This document shows, in pieces, positions 24,807-32,132 of a stretch of 64,000 nucleotides of DNA (positions within the stretch are counted from its first letter, which is position 1; every line of letters begins with the position of its first letter). The translations under genes and the position numbers were made by a program. The notes beneath the pieces were generated by a model. That model made no database searches. It was not told the origin of the DNA and saw only the letters and a list, made by a program, of their open reading frames with translations. The stretch lies in the NCBI RefSeq assembly GCF_021531435.1, contig NZ_JAFBIS010000005.1, positions 1-64,000 on the forward strand. The letters run 5' to 3'. This DNA is from Oscillibacter valericigenes (GTDB lineage: Bacteria; Bacillota; Clostridia; Oscillospirales; Oscillospiraceae).

Positions 24807-24830
24807 TTCAAATCCCTCCTTCCGCGCCAC
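24807..24830 (+). other. attR: 24-bp copy of the tRNA-Ser 3' end
   Basis: Identical over 24 bases to 10327-10350. Upstream bases differ from the tRNA, so only the 3' segment is duplicated, as expected at the distal end of an integrated element. Confidence 0.93.
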
Positions 24831-24874
24831 GTCGTCGCGGACTGCATATCGTTCGCGACGACGTTTTCTTTTTC
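24830..24874 (+). terminator. displaced native tRNA terminator
   Basis: CGTCGTCGCG and CGCGACGACG form a perfect 10-bp stem followed by TTTTCTTTTTC. It begins at the last base of attR, so before insertion it would have followed tRNA-Ser(GCT) directly. Confidence 0.8.
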
Positions 24875-24981
24875 AAAGCAAACGTCATCTCTCACGCATT
24901 CCGTCGCTCCTCCTTTCCAAATCACAACCGCTCCGCTGGGTTGTGATTTGGGTCAGGAAACGAAAATATCCGGAGTAAAAT

Positions 24982-25013
24982 GCAAAAAGGACACCTGCCG
25001 GTGTCCTTTTTGC
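24982..25013. terminator. terminator of the zinc-binding lipoprotein gene
   Basis: GCAAAAAGGACACC and GGTGTCCTTTTTGC make a perfect 14-bp stem with a four-base loop, six bases from the stop codon of the leftward gene. Confidence 0.85.
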
Positions 25014-25019
25014 GATTTA

Positions 25020-25997
25020 TTATCCCATATAGGTTTGCAGTGTTTGCAGATTTTTCTCCATCAGCGACAGGTAGGTGGCGCCGCCCTCCAAGTCCTGGCG
25101 GGAGACATTGTGGCAGGAGTGGAACATGGCCGTCTCCGTGCCCGCTGCCTCGGCGATGCTGTCGGCAACTAAATGGTTGGAGAACTCAATATACCACACC
25201 ACCGGGAGTTGTTCCTGGCGCACTTTTTCCGTCAGAAAGGCGATGGTGGCCGCCGACGGCTCCGTCTGGGTGCCGCAGCCGGGGAAGGCCGCGTAATATT
25301 CCACGCCGTAGGCCGCCGCGAAGTAGCGGAGAGGGAAGCGGTCGCCAAACACCATGGGGCCCCGGTCCGCCGCAAAAAAGTCCTCGAATTCCCGGTCCAG
25401 AGCGTCCAGCTGCTCCGCGTAGCCCTCGGCGGCGGCCCGGTAGGAAGCCCCGTTGGTTTTGTCCATTGCAGCCAACCGCTCCCCGACGATCCGGGTGATG
25501 GCGGCGGCGTTGGCCGGATCGGTCCAGACGTGCTCGTCCAGGCCCGTCACCTCGCCCTCGCCGTGGTCGTGGTGCCCCTCCTCATCGTCATGGCCGTGCT
25601 CATGGTCATGGCCGATCTCGGCCTGCATGCCCTCCACAAGTTCTTCTTCCAGCAGGGGAACGCAGTCGATCATGCGGAGCTGTTCTCCCCGTGGCTCGAT
25701 GGCGGAGAGGATGGTCTCCACCCAGGTATCCGACTCGCCGCCCAGATAGATGAACAGGTCGCAGTCCTGCACCGCCAGAATATCCGCCGGAGTGGGCTCG
25801 TAAGAGTGACTTTCCGTACCCGGTGGAAGCAGCAGCTCCACATCCGCCAGCCCTCCGGCGGCGGCCCGGGCAAAGTCATAGGCCGGGAATACAGTGGTCA
25901 CGATTTTCAAGCGGCCGGATTCCGGCTCCGGGGCCGCCTGGCCGCAGGCGGTCAGCAGCAGGCAGATGGACAGCAGCAGGGGCAGCGGTTTTTTCAC
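25020..25997 (-). CDS. zinc (metal) ABC transporter substrate-binding lipoprotein
   Basis: The 325-residue product is a cluster A-I metal-binding protein of the ZnuA/AdcA type. It has a signal peptide with lipobox LTAC (Cys18), His at SHSYEPTPAD, a long His/Asp/Glu-rich loop (HDHEHGHDDEEGHHDHGEG) and DEHVWTDP, and a later Asp/Glu-rich site. The start is GTG at 25997 with AAGGAG upstream. The His-rich loop and the Fur/Zur-like box at its promoter point to zinc. No ATPase or permease gene is adjacent, so it must work with a transporter encoded elsewhere. Confidence 0.9.
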   Translation of the reverse strand: MKKPLPLLLSICLLLTACGQAAPEPESGRLKIVTTVFPAYDFARAAAGGLADVELLLPPGTESHSYEPTPADILAVQDCDLFIYLGGESDTWVETILSAIEPRGEQLRMIDCVPLLEEELVEGMQAEIGHDHEHGHDDEEGHHDHGEGEVTGLDEHVWTDPANAAAITRIVGERLAAMDKTNGASYRAAAEGYAEQLDALDREFEDFFAADRGPMVFGDRFPLRYFAAAYGVEYYAAFPGCGTQTEPSAATIAFLTEKVRQEQLPVVWYIEFSNHLVADSIAEAAGTETAMFHSCHNVSRQDLEGGATYLSLMEKNLQTLQTYMG

Positions 25998-26018
25998 AGG
26001 GGTTCGCTCCTTCAATTT

Positions 26019-26068
26019 GAGAATGATTTTCGGTTTTCCATCATACCACGCCCAACCGGAAAATGCAA
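26019..26068 (-). promoter_or_regulatory. promoter with Fur/Zur-like box
   Basis: On the leftward strand TTGCAT (26063-26068) and TATGAT (26040-26045) are 17 bases apart. GAAAATCATTCTC (26019-26031), a 6-1-6 near-palindrome of the Fur/Zur/PerR type, covers the expected start of transcription, which suits repression by zinc-loaded Zur. Confidence 0.6.
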
Positions 26069-26085
26069 GAGCCGCAAATGAGGAC

Positions 26086-26101
26086 TTCACAAATCTGTGA
26101 A
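26086..26101. promoter_or_regulatory. palindrome upstream of the HdeD-like gene
   Basis: TTCACA-4-TGTGAA is a perfect 6-bp inverted repeat just before TATACT (26107-26112), a likely -10 box. It may be an operator for the rightward gene. Confidence 0.5.
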
Positions 26102-26147
26102 AACGTGTATACTAAGGGCAGGATGTGTTGAAATGGAGGGAATATCC

Positions 26148-26756
26148 ATGAGTGATTTGCTGAAACGGATGAAAACCAACGCCTTGCTGTCCGCTGCGCT
26201 GTATGCCCTGCTGGGTCTGGTGCTGCTGCTCTGGCCGGAGCTTTCCACCAGCGTGCTGTGCTTTGCGCTGGGGCTGATCCTGCTGCTGTGCGGGCTGGGA
26301 GATGTGATCGAGTTCCTGCGCCACCGGGACGGCAGCCTGTACGCCGCCCTGCACCTCGGCGTAGGCGTGATCCTGGCTGCGGTGGGCCTTTGGCTGATGT
26401 CCCAGCCCACGCTGGTGACGGTGGTCATTCCCCGCATCGTGGGTGTGCTGATCTGCTTCCACGGCTTCAGCGACGTGAGCGATGCCATGACCATTCGGAA
26501 AAACGGCTCGTCCCGCTGGACGGCAGCTGGGCTTTTGGGCCTGGTAACGCTGGTGCTGGGCGTCGTTCTGGTCATCTGCCCCTTTAAGGCTTTTACCACG
26601 GTGGTGCGTCTGCTGGGTGCCTTCCTGCTGTATGACGGCATCAGCGACCTTTGGATCACCGGACAGGTGAGCAAGGCCGTCCGCCAGGCGGAAAAGGACT
26701 CCAACGCCAAGCGGGACGCGGTGGATGTGGAATACCGGGACGTGAAGGACGAATAA
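26148..26756 (+). CDS. HdeD / DUF308 family membrane protein
   Basis: The 202-residue product has six short membrane spans arranged as three repeated pairs with the DUF308 pattern (LLLWPELSTSVLCFALGLILLLCG, repeated with RIVGVLICFHGFSD and LLGAFLLYDGISDL), then a charged cytoplasmic tail (QAEKDSNAKRDAVDVEYRDVKDE). HdeD proteins are linked to acid or envelope stress in E. coli, but the biochemical role is unknown. GGAGGG precedes the ATG. A strong bidirectional terminator separates it from pepD. Confidence 0.85.
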   Translation: MSDLLKRMKTNALLSAALYALLGLVLLLWPELSTSVLCFALGLILLLCGLGDVIEFLRHRDGSLYAALHLGVGVILAAVGLWLMSQPTLVTVVIPRIVGVLICFHGFSDVSDAMTIRKNGSSRWTAAGLLGLVTLVLGVVLVICPFKAFTTVVRLLGAFLLYDGISDLWITGQVSKAVRQAEKDSNAKRDAVDVEYRDVKDE

Positions 26757-26757
26757 A

Positions 26758-26797
26758 TAAAAAACAGGAGCGGCGTGAGCCGCTCCTGTTTTTTATT
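26758..26797. terminator. bidirectional terminator
   Basis: AAAACAGGAGCGGC and GCCGCTCCTGTTTT pair around GTGA, with A and T runs on either side, between two converging genes. Confidence 0.9.
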
Positions 26798-28232
26798 TGG
26801 ACCGTTTCAGCACTTCCAGCACGAAGGCCCAGACCCGTTGGACGGAGGCCACGCTCATCCGCTCCCGGGGGGTGTGGATCTCCTCCAGGTCCGGCCCGAT
26901 GGACACGCAGTCCAGATCCGGCAGCTTGCCGCACAGCAGGCCGCACTCTACGCCGGCGTGGATGGCCTCGATTTTGGGCTCGCGGCCGTACTGCTCCCGG
27001 AAAACCTCCGTCATCCGCTCCCGCAGGGCGGAATCCGGCCGATACTCCCAGGCGGGGTAGTCACCGGAGATGTCCACCGTACCGTCCAAGGCCTCTGTCA
27101 GGCACCGCAGGCGGTCGTGGAGCATATCCTTTTGGCTGGCGACCGAGCTGCGGACGCAGAAGGCCGTGCTGATCTCGCCGGCCTCCGTTTTCAAAATGCC
27201 CAGATTCAAAGAGGTTTGCACCAACCCTTCAATCTCCCGGCTCATCTCCTGGACACCGTTGGGGGCGCAGGTCAGAAGGCACAGCGCCCGCCGGGTGGGA
27301 TCCCCGTCCATGGGCAATTCCGCTGTTTCCGCGTCGGCCACCGATGCCTCCAGCGCCGGGTCCGTGACCCGGTATTCTTTTTTCAGCTGTGCCGCCAGCG
27401 CTGCGAAAGCGGTCCGGGCCGCGTCCGCGTCCGACACCACTGCCACGGCCTCCGCCGCCACGGGGATCGCGTTGTCCTTGGCACCGCCGGAGGCGGATAC
27501 CAGCCGCAGCTCCGTCGCCGCTGCCATCGCCCGCAGCAGGCGGCCCAGCAGCATGTCGGCGTTGGCCCGGCCCTTGTGAATCTCGGCCCCGGAATGGCCG
27601 CCGGTGAGACCGGAGACCGTCAGATGCAGGGCTGTTCCCGCAAAGGGCGCGCGGGTCACAGGGAGGGTGCATTTCGTCAGGCTGCCGCCGGCGCAGCCCA
27701 CGGTGAAGACGCCTTCCGCCTCGGAATCCAGATTGATGAGCTGCCGACCCTTGAGGGGGGAGACGTCCAGCGCCGCCGCGCCCAGCATTCCGATCTCCTC
27801 GTCGGTGGTCAGCACCACCTCCAGCCGGGGGTGGGGGATGGACGCGTCGTCCAGGATGGCCAGCGCCATGGCCGCGGCGATGCCGTCGTCGCCGCCCAGG
27901 GTGGTGCCCCGGGCGAAGACGGTATCGCCCTCCACCGCCAGGTCAAGGCCCTCCCGCTCCATGTCCTTAGGACAGCCGGGTTCCTTTTCACATACCATGT
28001 CCAGGTGTCCCTGGAGGATGACAGGCTCCGCCGCCTCATAGCCGGGGGTGGCCTCCTGGATCAGGATGACGTTGTTGGCGCTGTCCTGATACCACTCCAG
28101 GCCCCGTTCCCGGGCAAAATTCACGCACCAATCGCTGATGGCTTTCGTGTTCCGGGAGCCGTGGGGGATGGCGCAGATCTGCTCAAAATATCGGAAGACC
28201 TTTTTCGGCTCCAGTTGGTCCAGTACGGACAT
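26793..28232 (-). CDS. pepD: aminoacyl-histidine dipeptidase, M20 family
   Basis: The 479-residue product is a PepD-type cytosolic dinuclear zinc dipeptidase (Xaa-His dipeptides and broader). Metal ligands are visible: His in QGHLDMVCEK with its Asp, Asp in TTLGGDDGIA, Glu pair in TTDEEIGMLG, and the later His in GVECGLL context (IHAGVECG). The inserted lid domain lies between the two halves of the catalytic domain. I chose the ATG at 28232, eight bases after AAAGGAG. It is probably monocistronic and serves peptide nutrition. Confidence 0.93.
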   Translation of the reverse strand: MSVLDQLEPKKVFRYFEQICAIPHGSRNTKAISDWCVNFARERGLEWYQDSANNVILIQEATPGYEAAEPVILQGHLDMVCEKEPGCPKDMEREGLDLAVEGDTVFARGTTLGGDDGIAAAMALAILDDASIPHPRLEVVLTTDEEIGMLGAAALDVSPLKGRQLINLDSEAEGVFTVGCAGGSLTKCTLPVTRAPFAGTALHLTVSGLTGGHSGAEIHKGRANADMLLGRLLRAMAAATELRLVSASGGAKDNAIPVAAEAVAVVSDADAARTAFAALAAQLKKEYRVTDPALEASVADAETAELPMDGDPTRRALCLLTCAPNGVQEMSREIEGLVQTSLNLGILKTEAGEISTAFCVRSSVASQKDMLHDRLRCLTEALDGTVDISGDYPAWEYRPDSALRERMTEVFREQYGREPKIEAIHAGVECGLLCGKLPDLDCVSIGPDLEEIHTPRERMSVASVQRVWAFVLEVLKRSK

Positions 28233-28339
28233 ATCAGTCACTCCTTTGCCGCTGCATCGGTATACGGTAAGAGTATACCGCAGGATGGGCGCTTCATGCG
28301 CGGCCCTTTGCGTAAAATGTCAGATGGGGGAAAGCGGGC

Positions 28340-29887
28340 TCACGCGAGGTAGGGCGCGGCAATGCGCTCCACGCCCTCCGGCTCCGCCTGCCGCCAGGCG
28401 AAGAAGTCCCTGCCGCTGGCCGCAACGGTTTTGCCCAGTTCCACCAGGAATGCCGGGATGTCTGCCTCCAGCATCACACCCAGCTCCCGGCCCATGGCCT
28501 CCTGGCCCTGGCGCGCCTCGCCGCCCAGGAAGAAGGTAAAGGCCGCCTGGGGCTTGCCGTCTACCAGCTTGGAAGCGCCCCGGAAGCCCATGGCCCCGGT
28601 CTGGTGGGTGCCGCAGGAGGAGGGGCAGCCGGAGATGTGAATGCGGGGCAGGGCGCCGTCGGGCAGTTTGGCCTCCCGTACCGCCGCCACGCAGGAGCGC
28701 AGCAGGCCCTGGGAATCCCGAGTGCCCACCTGGCAGGTCTGGCCGCCGATGCAGCTGACGGAGGTTTCAAAGACGCTCTCGGCGCCGCAGGCCGTCAGGG
28801 CCAGCACTTTCTCCGCCTCACTGCCGGTGAGGTTGATGATGAACGCGGTCTCGTCGGGACTCAGCCGCATCTCCGCCTCGGGGATGTCCGCCAGGGCGTC
28901 GCTGAGAGCGCACAGGGTCTCCAGCTCCGGCTGGCCGCCGATGGGGTGCCACTCCACGGTGTACAGGCCCTCCTGCTTCTGGGGGATGACACGGGGGCCG
29001 CCCACCACTACGCCGTCGCCGGACTTGGTGACGGGGCGGGGTTCCACAGCCAGGTTCAGGTCCTCACCGGAGGCCAGCACCTCCGCCAGCTTCTCGTTGT
29101 AGGCTTTCGCGTAGCCCTCGGGGCCGCCGCAGATGTCCTGCATATAGCGGGTGCGGGCCTTGCCCCGGTTCTCATAGTTGCCGTAGGCCCGGAAGGTCAG
29201 CCACATGGCCTTGATATAGTAGAGAATTTTGCCCGGCTCCACCGCCTCGGCCACCTTTACGCCGAAGCGGGGGTTGTTGCCAAGGCCCCCGGCGCTGTAC
29301 ACGTCGAATTTCCCGTCAGGCCGGGCCACGAAGCCCAGGTCCCGGTAGGTGGCGTGGGTCACGTTGGCGGGGGAGTTGGAGAAGCCCACCTTCAGCTTCC
29401 GGGGCATCTTCTCCGCCTTGATGAAGTGCATGAGGTAGTCCCCGGCGGCCTCCGCCCAGGGCAGCACGTCAAAATACTCACCCTGCTCCACGCCGGAGAG
29501 GGGAGAGCACATCACGTTCCGGGGGAAGTCCCCGCCGCCGCCCATGGTGACGATGCCCGCGTCCAGGGCTTTTTCCATGATGTCGCAGACATCGTCCTGC
29601 TGCAGATCGTGGAGCTGAATGGTCTGGCAGGTGGTGAAATGGGCCCGGGGCACGTCATGCTCCCGGATGGCCCTGACGGTGAACGCCAGCTTTTCCTTCG
29701 TCACCCGTCCGGCGGTCATCCGCAGGCGAAGCATACTGGCCTGACCGCCCTTCTGGGCGTAGCTGCCGTACAGCCCGGAAAAGCCCTTATAGGCGGCCTT
29801 GTCCAGCTCTCCGGCGTAAAACGCGGCGGTCTTGGCCCGGAATTCCGGCATGTCCTGTTTCCAGCTCTGAGGATCGATGGTATGCAT
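28340..29887 (-). CDS. nitrite/sulfite reductase-family hemoprotein
   Basis: The 515-residue protein belongs to the siroheme- and [4Fe-4S]-containing nitrite/sulfite reductases. The cluster/siroheme motif is present as CIGGQTC (Cx5C) and, about 38 residues on, CPSSC (Cx3C). Two ferredoxin-like half-repeats and siroheme-binding Arg/Lys residues (FTTCQTIQLHDLQ; FPRNVMCSP) fit the family. It could reduce nitrite or sulfite to ammonia or sulfide with ferredoxin; which one cannot be told from sequence. It is divergent from etfB. The leftward promoter TTGCGC / TAAAAT (29976 and 29953) has a 17-base spacer. Confidence 0.9.
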   Translation of the reverse strand: MHTIDPQSWKQDMPEFRAKTAAFYAGELDKAAYKGFSGLYGSYAQKGGQASMLRLRMTAGRVTKEKLAFTVRAIREHDVPRAHFTTCQTIQLHDLQQDDVCDIMEKALDAGIVTMGGGGDFPRNVMCSPLSGVEQGEYFDVLPWAEAAGDYLMHFIKAEKMPRKLKVGFSNSPANVTHATYRDLGFVARPDGKFDVYSAGGLGNNPRFGVKVAEAVEPGKILYYIKAMWLTFRAYGNYENRGKARTRYMQDICGGPEGYAKAYNEKLAEVLASGEDLNLAVEPRPVTKSGDGVVVGGPRVIPQKQEGLYTVEWHPIGGQPELETLCALSDALADIPEAEMRLSPDETAFIINLTGSEAEKVLALTACGAESVFETSVSCIGGQTCQVGTRDSQGLLRSCVAAVREAKLPDGALPRIHISGCPSSCGTHQTGAMGFRGASKLVDGKPQAAFTFFLGGEARQGQEAMGRELGVMLEADIPAFLVELGKTVAASGRDFFAWRQAEPEGVERIAAPYLA

Positions 29888-29952
29888 AGGAGCGTCTCCT
29901 CTCTGTCTCTCCGAATATTTTTATGTGGTCACTGTGCCGTTTATCGCGAAAT

Positions 29953-29981
29953 ATTTTATCACACCCTGTTTTCCCGCGCAA
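29953..29981 (-). promoter_or_regulatory. probable promoter of the nitrite/sulfite reductase gene
   Basis: Leftward TTGCGC (29976-29981) and TAAAAT (29953-29958), 17 bases apart, about 65 bases before the start codon. Confidence 0.5.
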
Positions 29982-30036
29982 CCCATGCCCGGAAAAATGG
30001 CCTGTCACAAAATTCCAACAGATTTTGACAAAAGTC

Positions 30037-30065
30037 TGGACATTTTTCAACCGAGATGTTATACT
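30037..30065 (+). promoter_or_regulatory. promoter of the etf operon
   Basis: TGGACA (30037-30042) and TATACT (30060-30065), 17-base spacer, one mismatch to consensus in each box. Confidence 0.65.
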
Positions 30066-30098
30066 GCTTTAAAGCACGAAACATGGCGCTTTAAAGCG
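30065..30098. promoter_or_regulatory. two tandem CTTTAAAG palindromes (operators)
   Basis: TGCTTTAAAGCA (30065-30076) and CGCTTTAAAGCG (30087-30098) are both perfect 12-bp palindromes with centres 22 bp apart, two helical turns. They overlap the -10/start region of the etf promoter, a position for a repressor that binds as two dimers on one face of the DNA. Confidence 0.7.
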
Positions 30099-30137
30099 TT
30101 AAAACAACGCTGCCGGATATCTGAAAGGTATGATGCA

Positions 30138-30926
30138 ATGAAGATCATCGTGTGTATGAAGCAGGTCCCTTTGAGCTCCAAGGTGGAGATCGACGAGGAG
30201 ACCGGAAACCTCAAGCGGATGGGAGCTGCCACCCGCACCAATCCCTTTGACCTGTTTGCCCTGGAGTGCGCCCTGCGCATCCGGGACCAGATCGGCGGCA
30301 CCGTCACGGTGCTGACCATGGGCCCCCAGCAGACGGAGACCATGATCCGGGACGCCTACATGATGGGCGCGGATGACGCCGTTATCCTCTCCGACCGCAA
30401 ATTCGCCGGGTCGGATGTGCTGGCGACCTCTTATACGCTCTCCCGGGGCATCCGGCTGCTGGGCGGCGCGGACCTCATCATCTGCGGCCGCCAGACCACC
30501 GACGGCGACACCGCCCAGATCGGCCCCGCCATCGCGGAGCACCTCCACCTGCCCCATGCCGCCTGGGTCAACGCCATCACCGACGTCAATGAAAAGCGCA
30601 TCCAGGTTCGGCAGGACCTGGCCAGCGTGTTCCAGATCAGCGAGATGAAGTATCCCTGCCTCATCACGGTGGACAAGGATATTTGCGTGCCCCGGCTGCC
30701 CTCCTACCGCCGCAAGGCGGAGGCCGCCGCTAAGCCGATTCGAATGGTTTCCTGTCAAGACCTCCCGGACCCTGACATGACCCGCTTCGGTCTGGTGGGC
30801 TCTCCTACCACGGTGGAGCGCATCTTCCCGCCTCCCGCCGGCGCCGGCAGCGTCACCCTGGAGGGTACCGCCGCCGAGAAGGCCGGCCAGCTCTTTGACC
30901 TGTTGGCCGCCGCCAAGTACTTCTGA
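30138..30926 (+). CDS. etfB: electron transfer flavoprotein beta subunit (bifurcating type)
   Basis: The 262-residue EtfB starts with MKIIVCMKQVP and carries TDGDTAQIGP at residues 121-130, the signature of FAD-containing, electron-bifurcating Etfs. It pairs with the next gene product to pass electrons from a flavin dehydrogenase to NAD+ and ferredoxin. The ATG has GAAAGG upstream. The gene order etfB-etfA-FAD dehydrogenase matches the lactate dehydrogenase/Etf complex of Acetobacterium woodii (LctBCD). The natural substrate here might be lactate or another 2-hydroxyacid. Confidence 0.95.
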   Translation: MKIIVCMKQVPLSSKVEIDEETGNLKRMGAATRTNPFDLFALECALRIRDQIGGTVTVLTMGPQQTETMIRDAYMMGADDAVILSDRKFAGSDVLATSYTLSRGIRLLGGADLIICGRQTTDGDTAQIGPAIAEHLHLPHAAWVNAITDVNEKRIQVRQDLASVFQISEMKYPCLITVDKDICVPRLPSYRRKAEAAAKPIRMVSCQDLPDPDMTRFGLVGSPTTVERIFPPPAGAGSVTLEGTAAEKAGQLFDLLAAAKYF

Positions 30927-30937
30927 GGAGGGGCAGG

Positions 30938-32131
30938 ATGGAATTTCTGAAATTTGACATGTCCCGCTGTGACCTCTGCGGGCAATGCATTGAAAAATGC
31001 CCCTTCGGGGCGCTCCAGATGGAGAAGGACGGCATCACCGCCAACGAAAAGTGCCGGATGTGCTCCGTCTGCGTCAAGACCTGCCCCCAGCGGGCCATCC
31101 GGTTCGAGCAGGTGGCCAAGTCTTTCGACAAGGAGAAGTGGAGGGACATCTTGGTCTATGCCGAGCAGGAAAACGGCGCCGTGCACCCAGTGGTCTACGA
31201 ACTCATCGGTGAGGCCCGGAAGCTGGCCGCCAACGTGGGCTACGATGTGAACTGCGTCATGGTGGGCGGCGCCGGAACGAAAGAAAACGCGGAAAAGCTG
31301 CTGCCCTACGGCGTGAAAGAGGTGTTCGTCTACGAGCATCCCGGCTTTGAGGGCTTCAAGGCCGACTGCTACTCCGACGCCGTGGCGGACTGCATCTCCG
31401 CCATTTCCCCCTCCTGCGTGCTCATCGGCGCCACGGCCTGCGGCCGCTCCCTGGCGCCCCGGCTCTCCACTCGGTTCCACACCGGCCTGACCGCCGACTG
31501 CACGGAGCTCCAGATGAAGGACAACACCGACCTGGTTCAAATTCGTCCCGCCTTCGGCGGCAACATCATGGCCCAGATCGTCATTTCCAACTCCCGGCCC
31601 CAGTTCGCCACCGTCCGCTACAAGGTGATGGACAAGGCGAAAAAGGTGCCTGATCCCACCGGGAAGGTCACCGTCTGCGACGCCACGGAGCTGATGGTCC
31701 GCTCCGGCATCTCCATCGTGGAGCGGGCCGCCATTACCCGGACGAAGTCCATCGAGGAAGAGGATGTGCTGGTGGTGGCCGGACGGGGCGTCAAGACCGC
31801 CAAGGATGTGGAGATAGTGCGGGAGCTGGCAACCCTCCTGGGCGGACAGCTCTGCTTCACCCGTCCCATGGTGGAGGGCGGCTTCGGCGACGCCGCCCAC
31901 CAGATCGGTCTCTCCGGCCGGACGGTCAAGCCCAAGCTCATCATCACCTGCGGCGTCTCCGGCGCGGTGCAGTTTACCGCCTGCATGAATACCGCCCAGA
32001 CCATCGTGGCCATCAACACCGATCCGGAGGCCCAGATCTTCCGCATCGCCCACTACCGCATCGTGGACGACCTGTACCAGGTGGTCCCGGAGCTCATCGC
32101 CCGCATCAAGGCAGCAAAGGAGGCTGAGTGA
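30938..32131 (+). CDS. etfA: electron transfer flavoprotein alpha subunit with ferredoxin domain
   Basis: The 397-residue protein has an N-terminal 2[4Fe-4S] ferredoxin-like domain with two Cx2Cx2Cx3C motifs (CDLCGQCIEKC and CRMCSVCVKTC), then the EtfA domain; the FAD-binding C-terminal part has VVAGRGVK and GLSGRTVKP...TCGVSGAVQF. The ferredoxin domain is typical of Etfs in confurcating lactate dehydrogenases. It begins 11 bases after etfB and ends one base before the dehydrogenase start, so the three are translated together. Confidence 0.95.
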   Translation: MEFLKFDMSRCDLCGQCIEKCPFGALQMEKDGITANEKCRMCSVCVKTCPQRAIRFEQVAKSFDKEKWRDILVYAEQENGAVHPVVYELIGEARKLAANVGYDVNCVMVGGAGTKENAEKLLPYGVKEVFVYEHPGFEGFKADCYSDAVADCISAISPSCVLIGATACGRSLAPRLSTRFHTGLTADCTELQMKDNTDLVQIRPAFGGNIMAQIVISNSRPQFATVRYKVMDKAKKVPDPTGKVTVCDATELMVRSGISIVERAAITRTKSIEEEDVLVVAGRGVKTAKDVEIVRELATLLGGQLCFTRPMVEGGFGDAAHQIGLSGRTVKPKLIITCGVSGAVQFTACMNTAQTIVAINTDPEAQIFRIAHYRIVDDLYQVVPELIARIKAAKEAE

Positions 32132-32132
32132 T

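Larger units (their letters stand above)
10327..24830. mobile_element. integrative element (satellite-like), about 14.5 kb
   Basis: The element is bounded by the 24-bp direct repeat and inserted in tRNA-Ser(GCT). It carries, in order, a tyrosine integrase and CI-like repressor (leftward), then a rightward block: HTH peptide, excisionase-like protein, CHC2 primase fragment, SF3 helicase, iteron cluster, PDDEXK protein, a 1684-residue phage-type protein, a ribbon-helix-helix regulator and small genes. There is no terminase, portal, capsid, tail or lysis gene, nor relaxase or type IV secretion gene. The gene set matches phage satellites (P4-like or PICI-like islands) better than a prophage or ICE. 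That classification is inference. Confidence 0.85.

Noticed and set aside
10327-24830. Complete prophage
   Set aside because: No terminase, portal, capsid, tail, holin or lysin gene is recognisable in any frame; the large protein alone does not make a phage.
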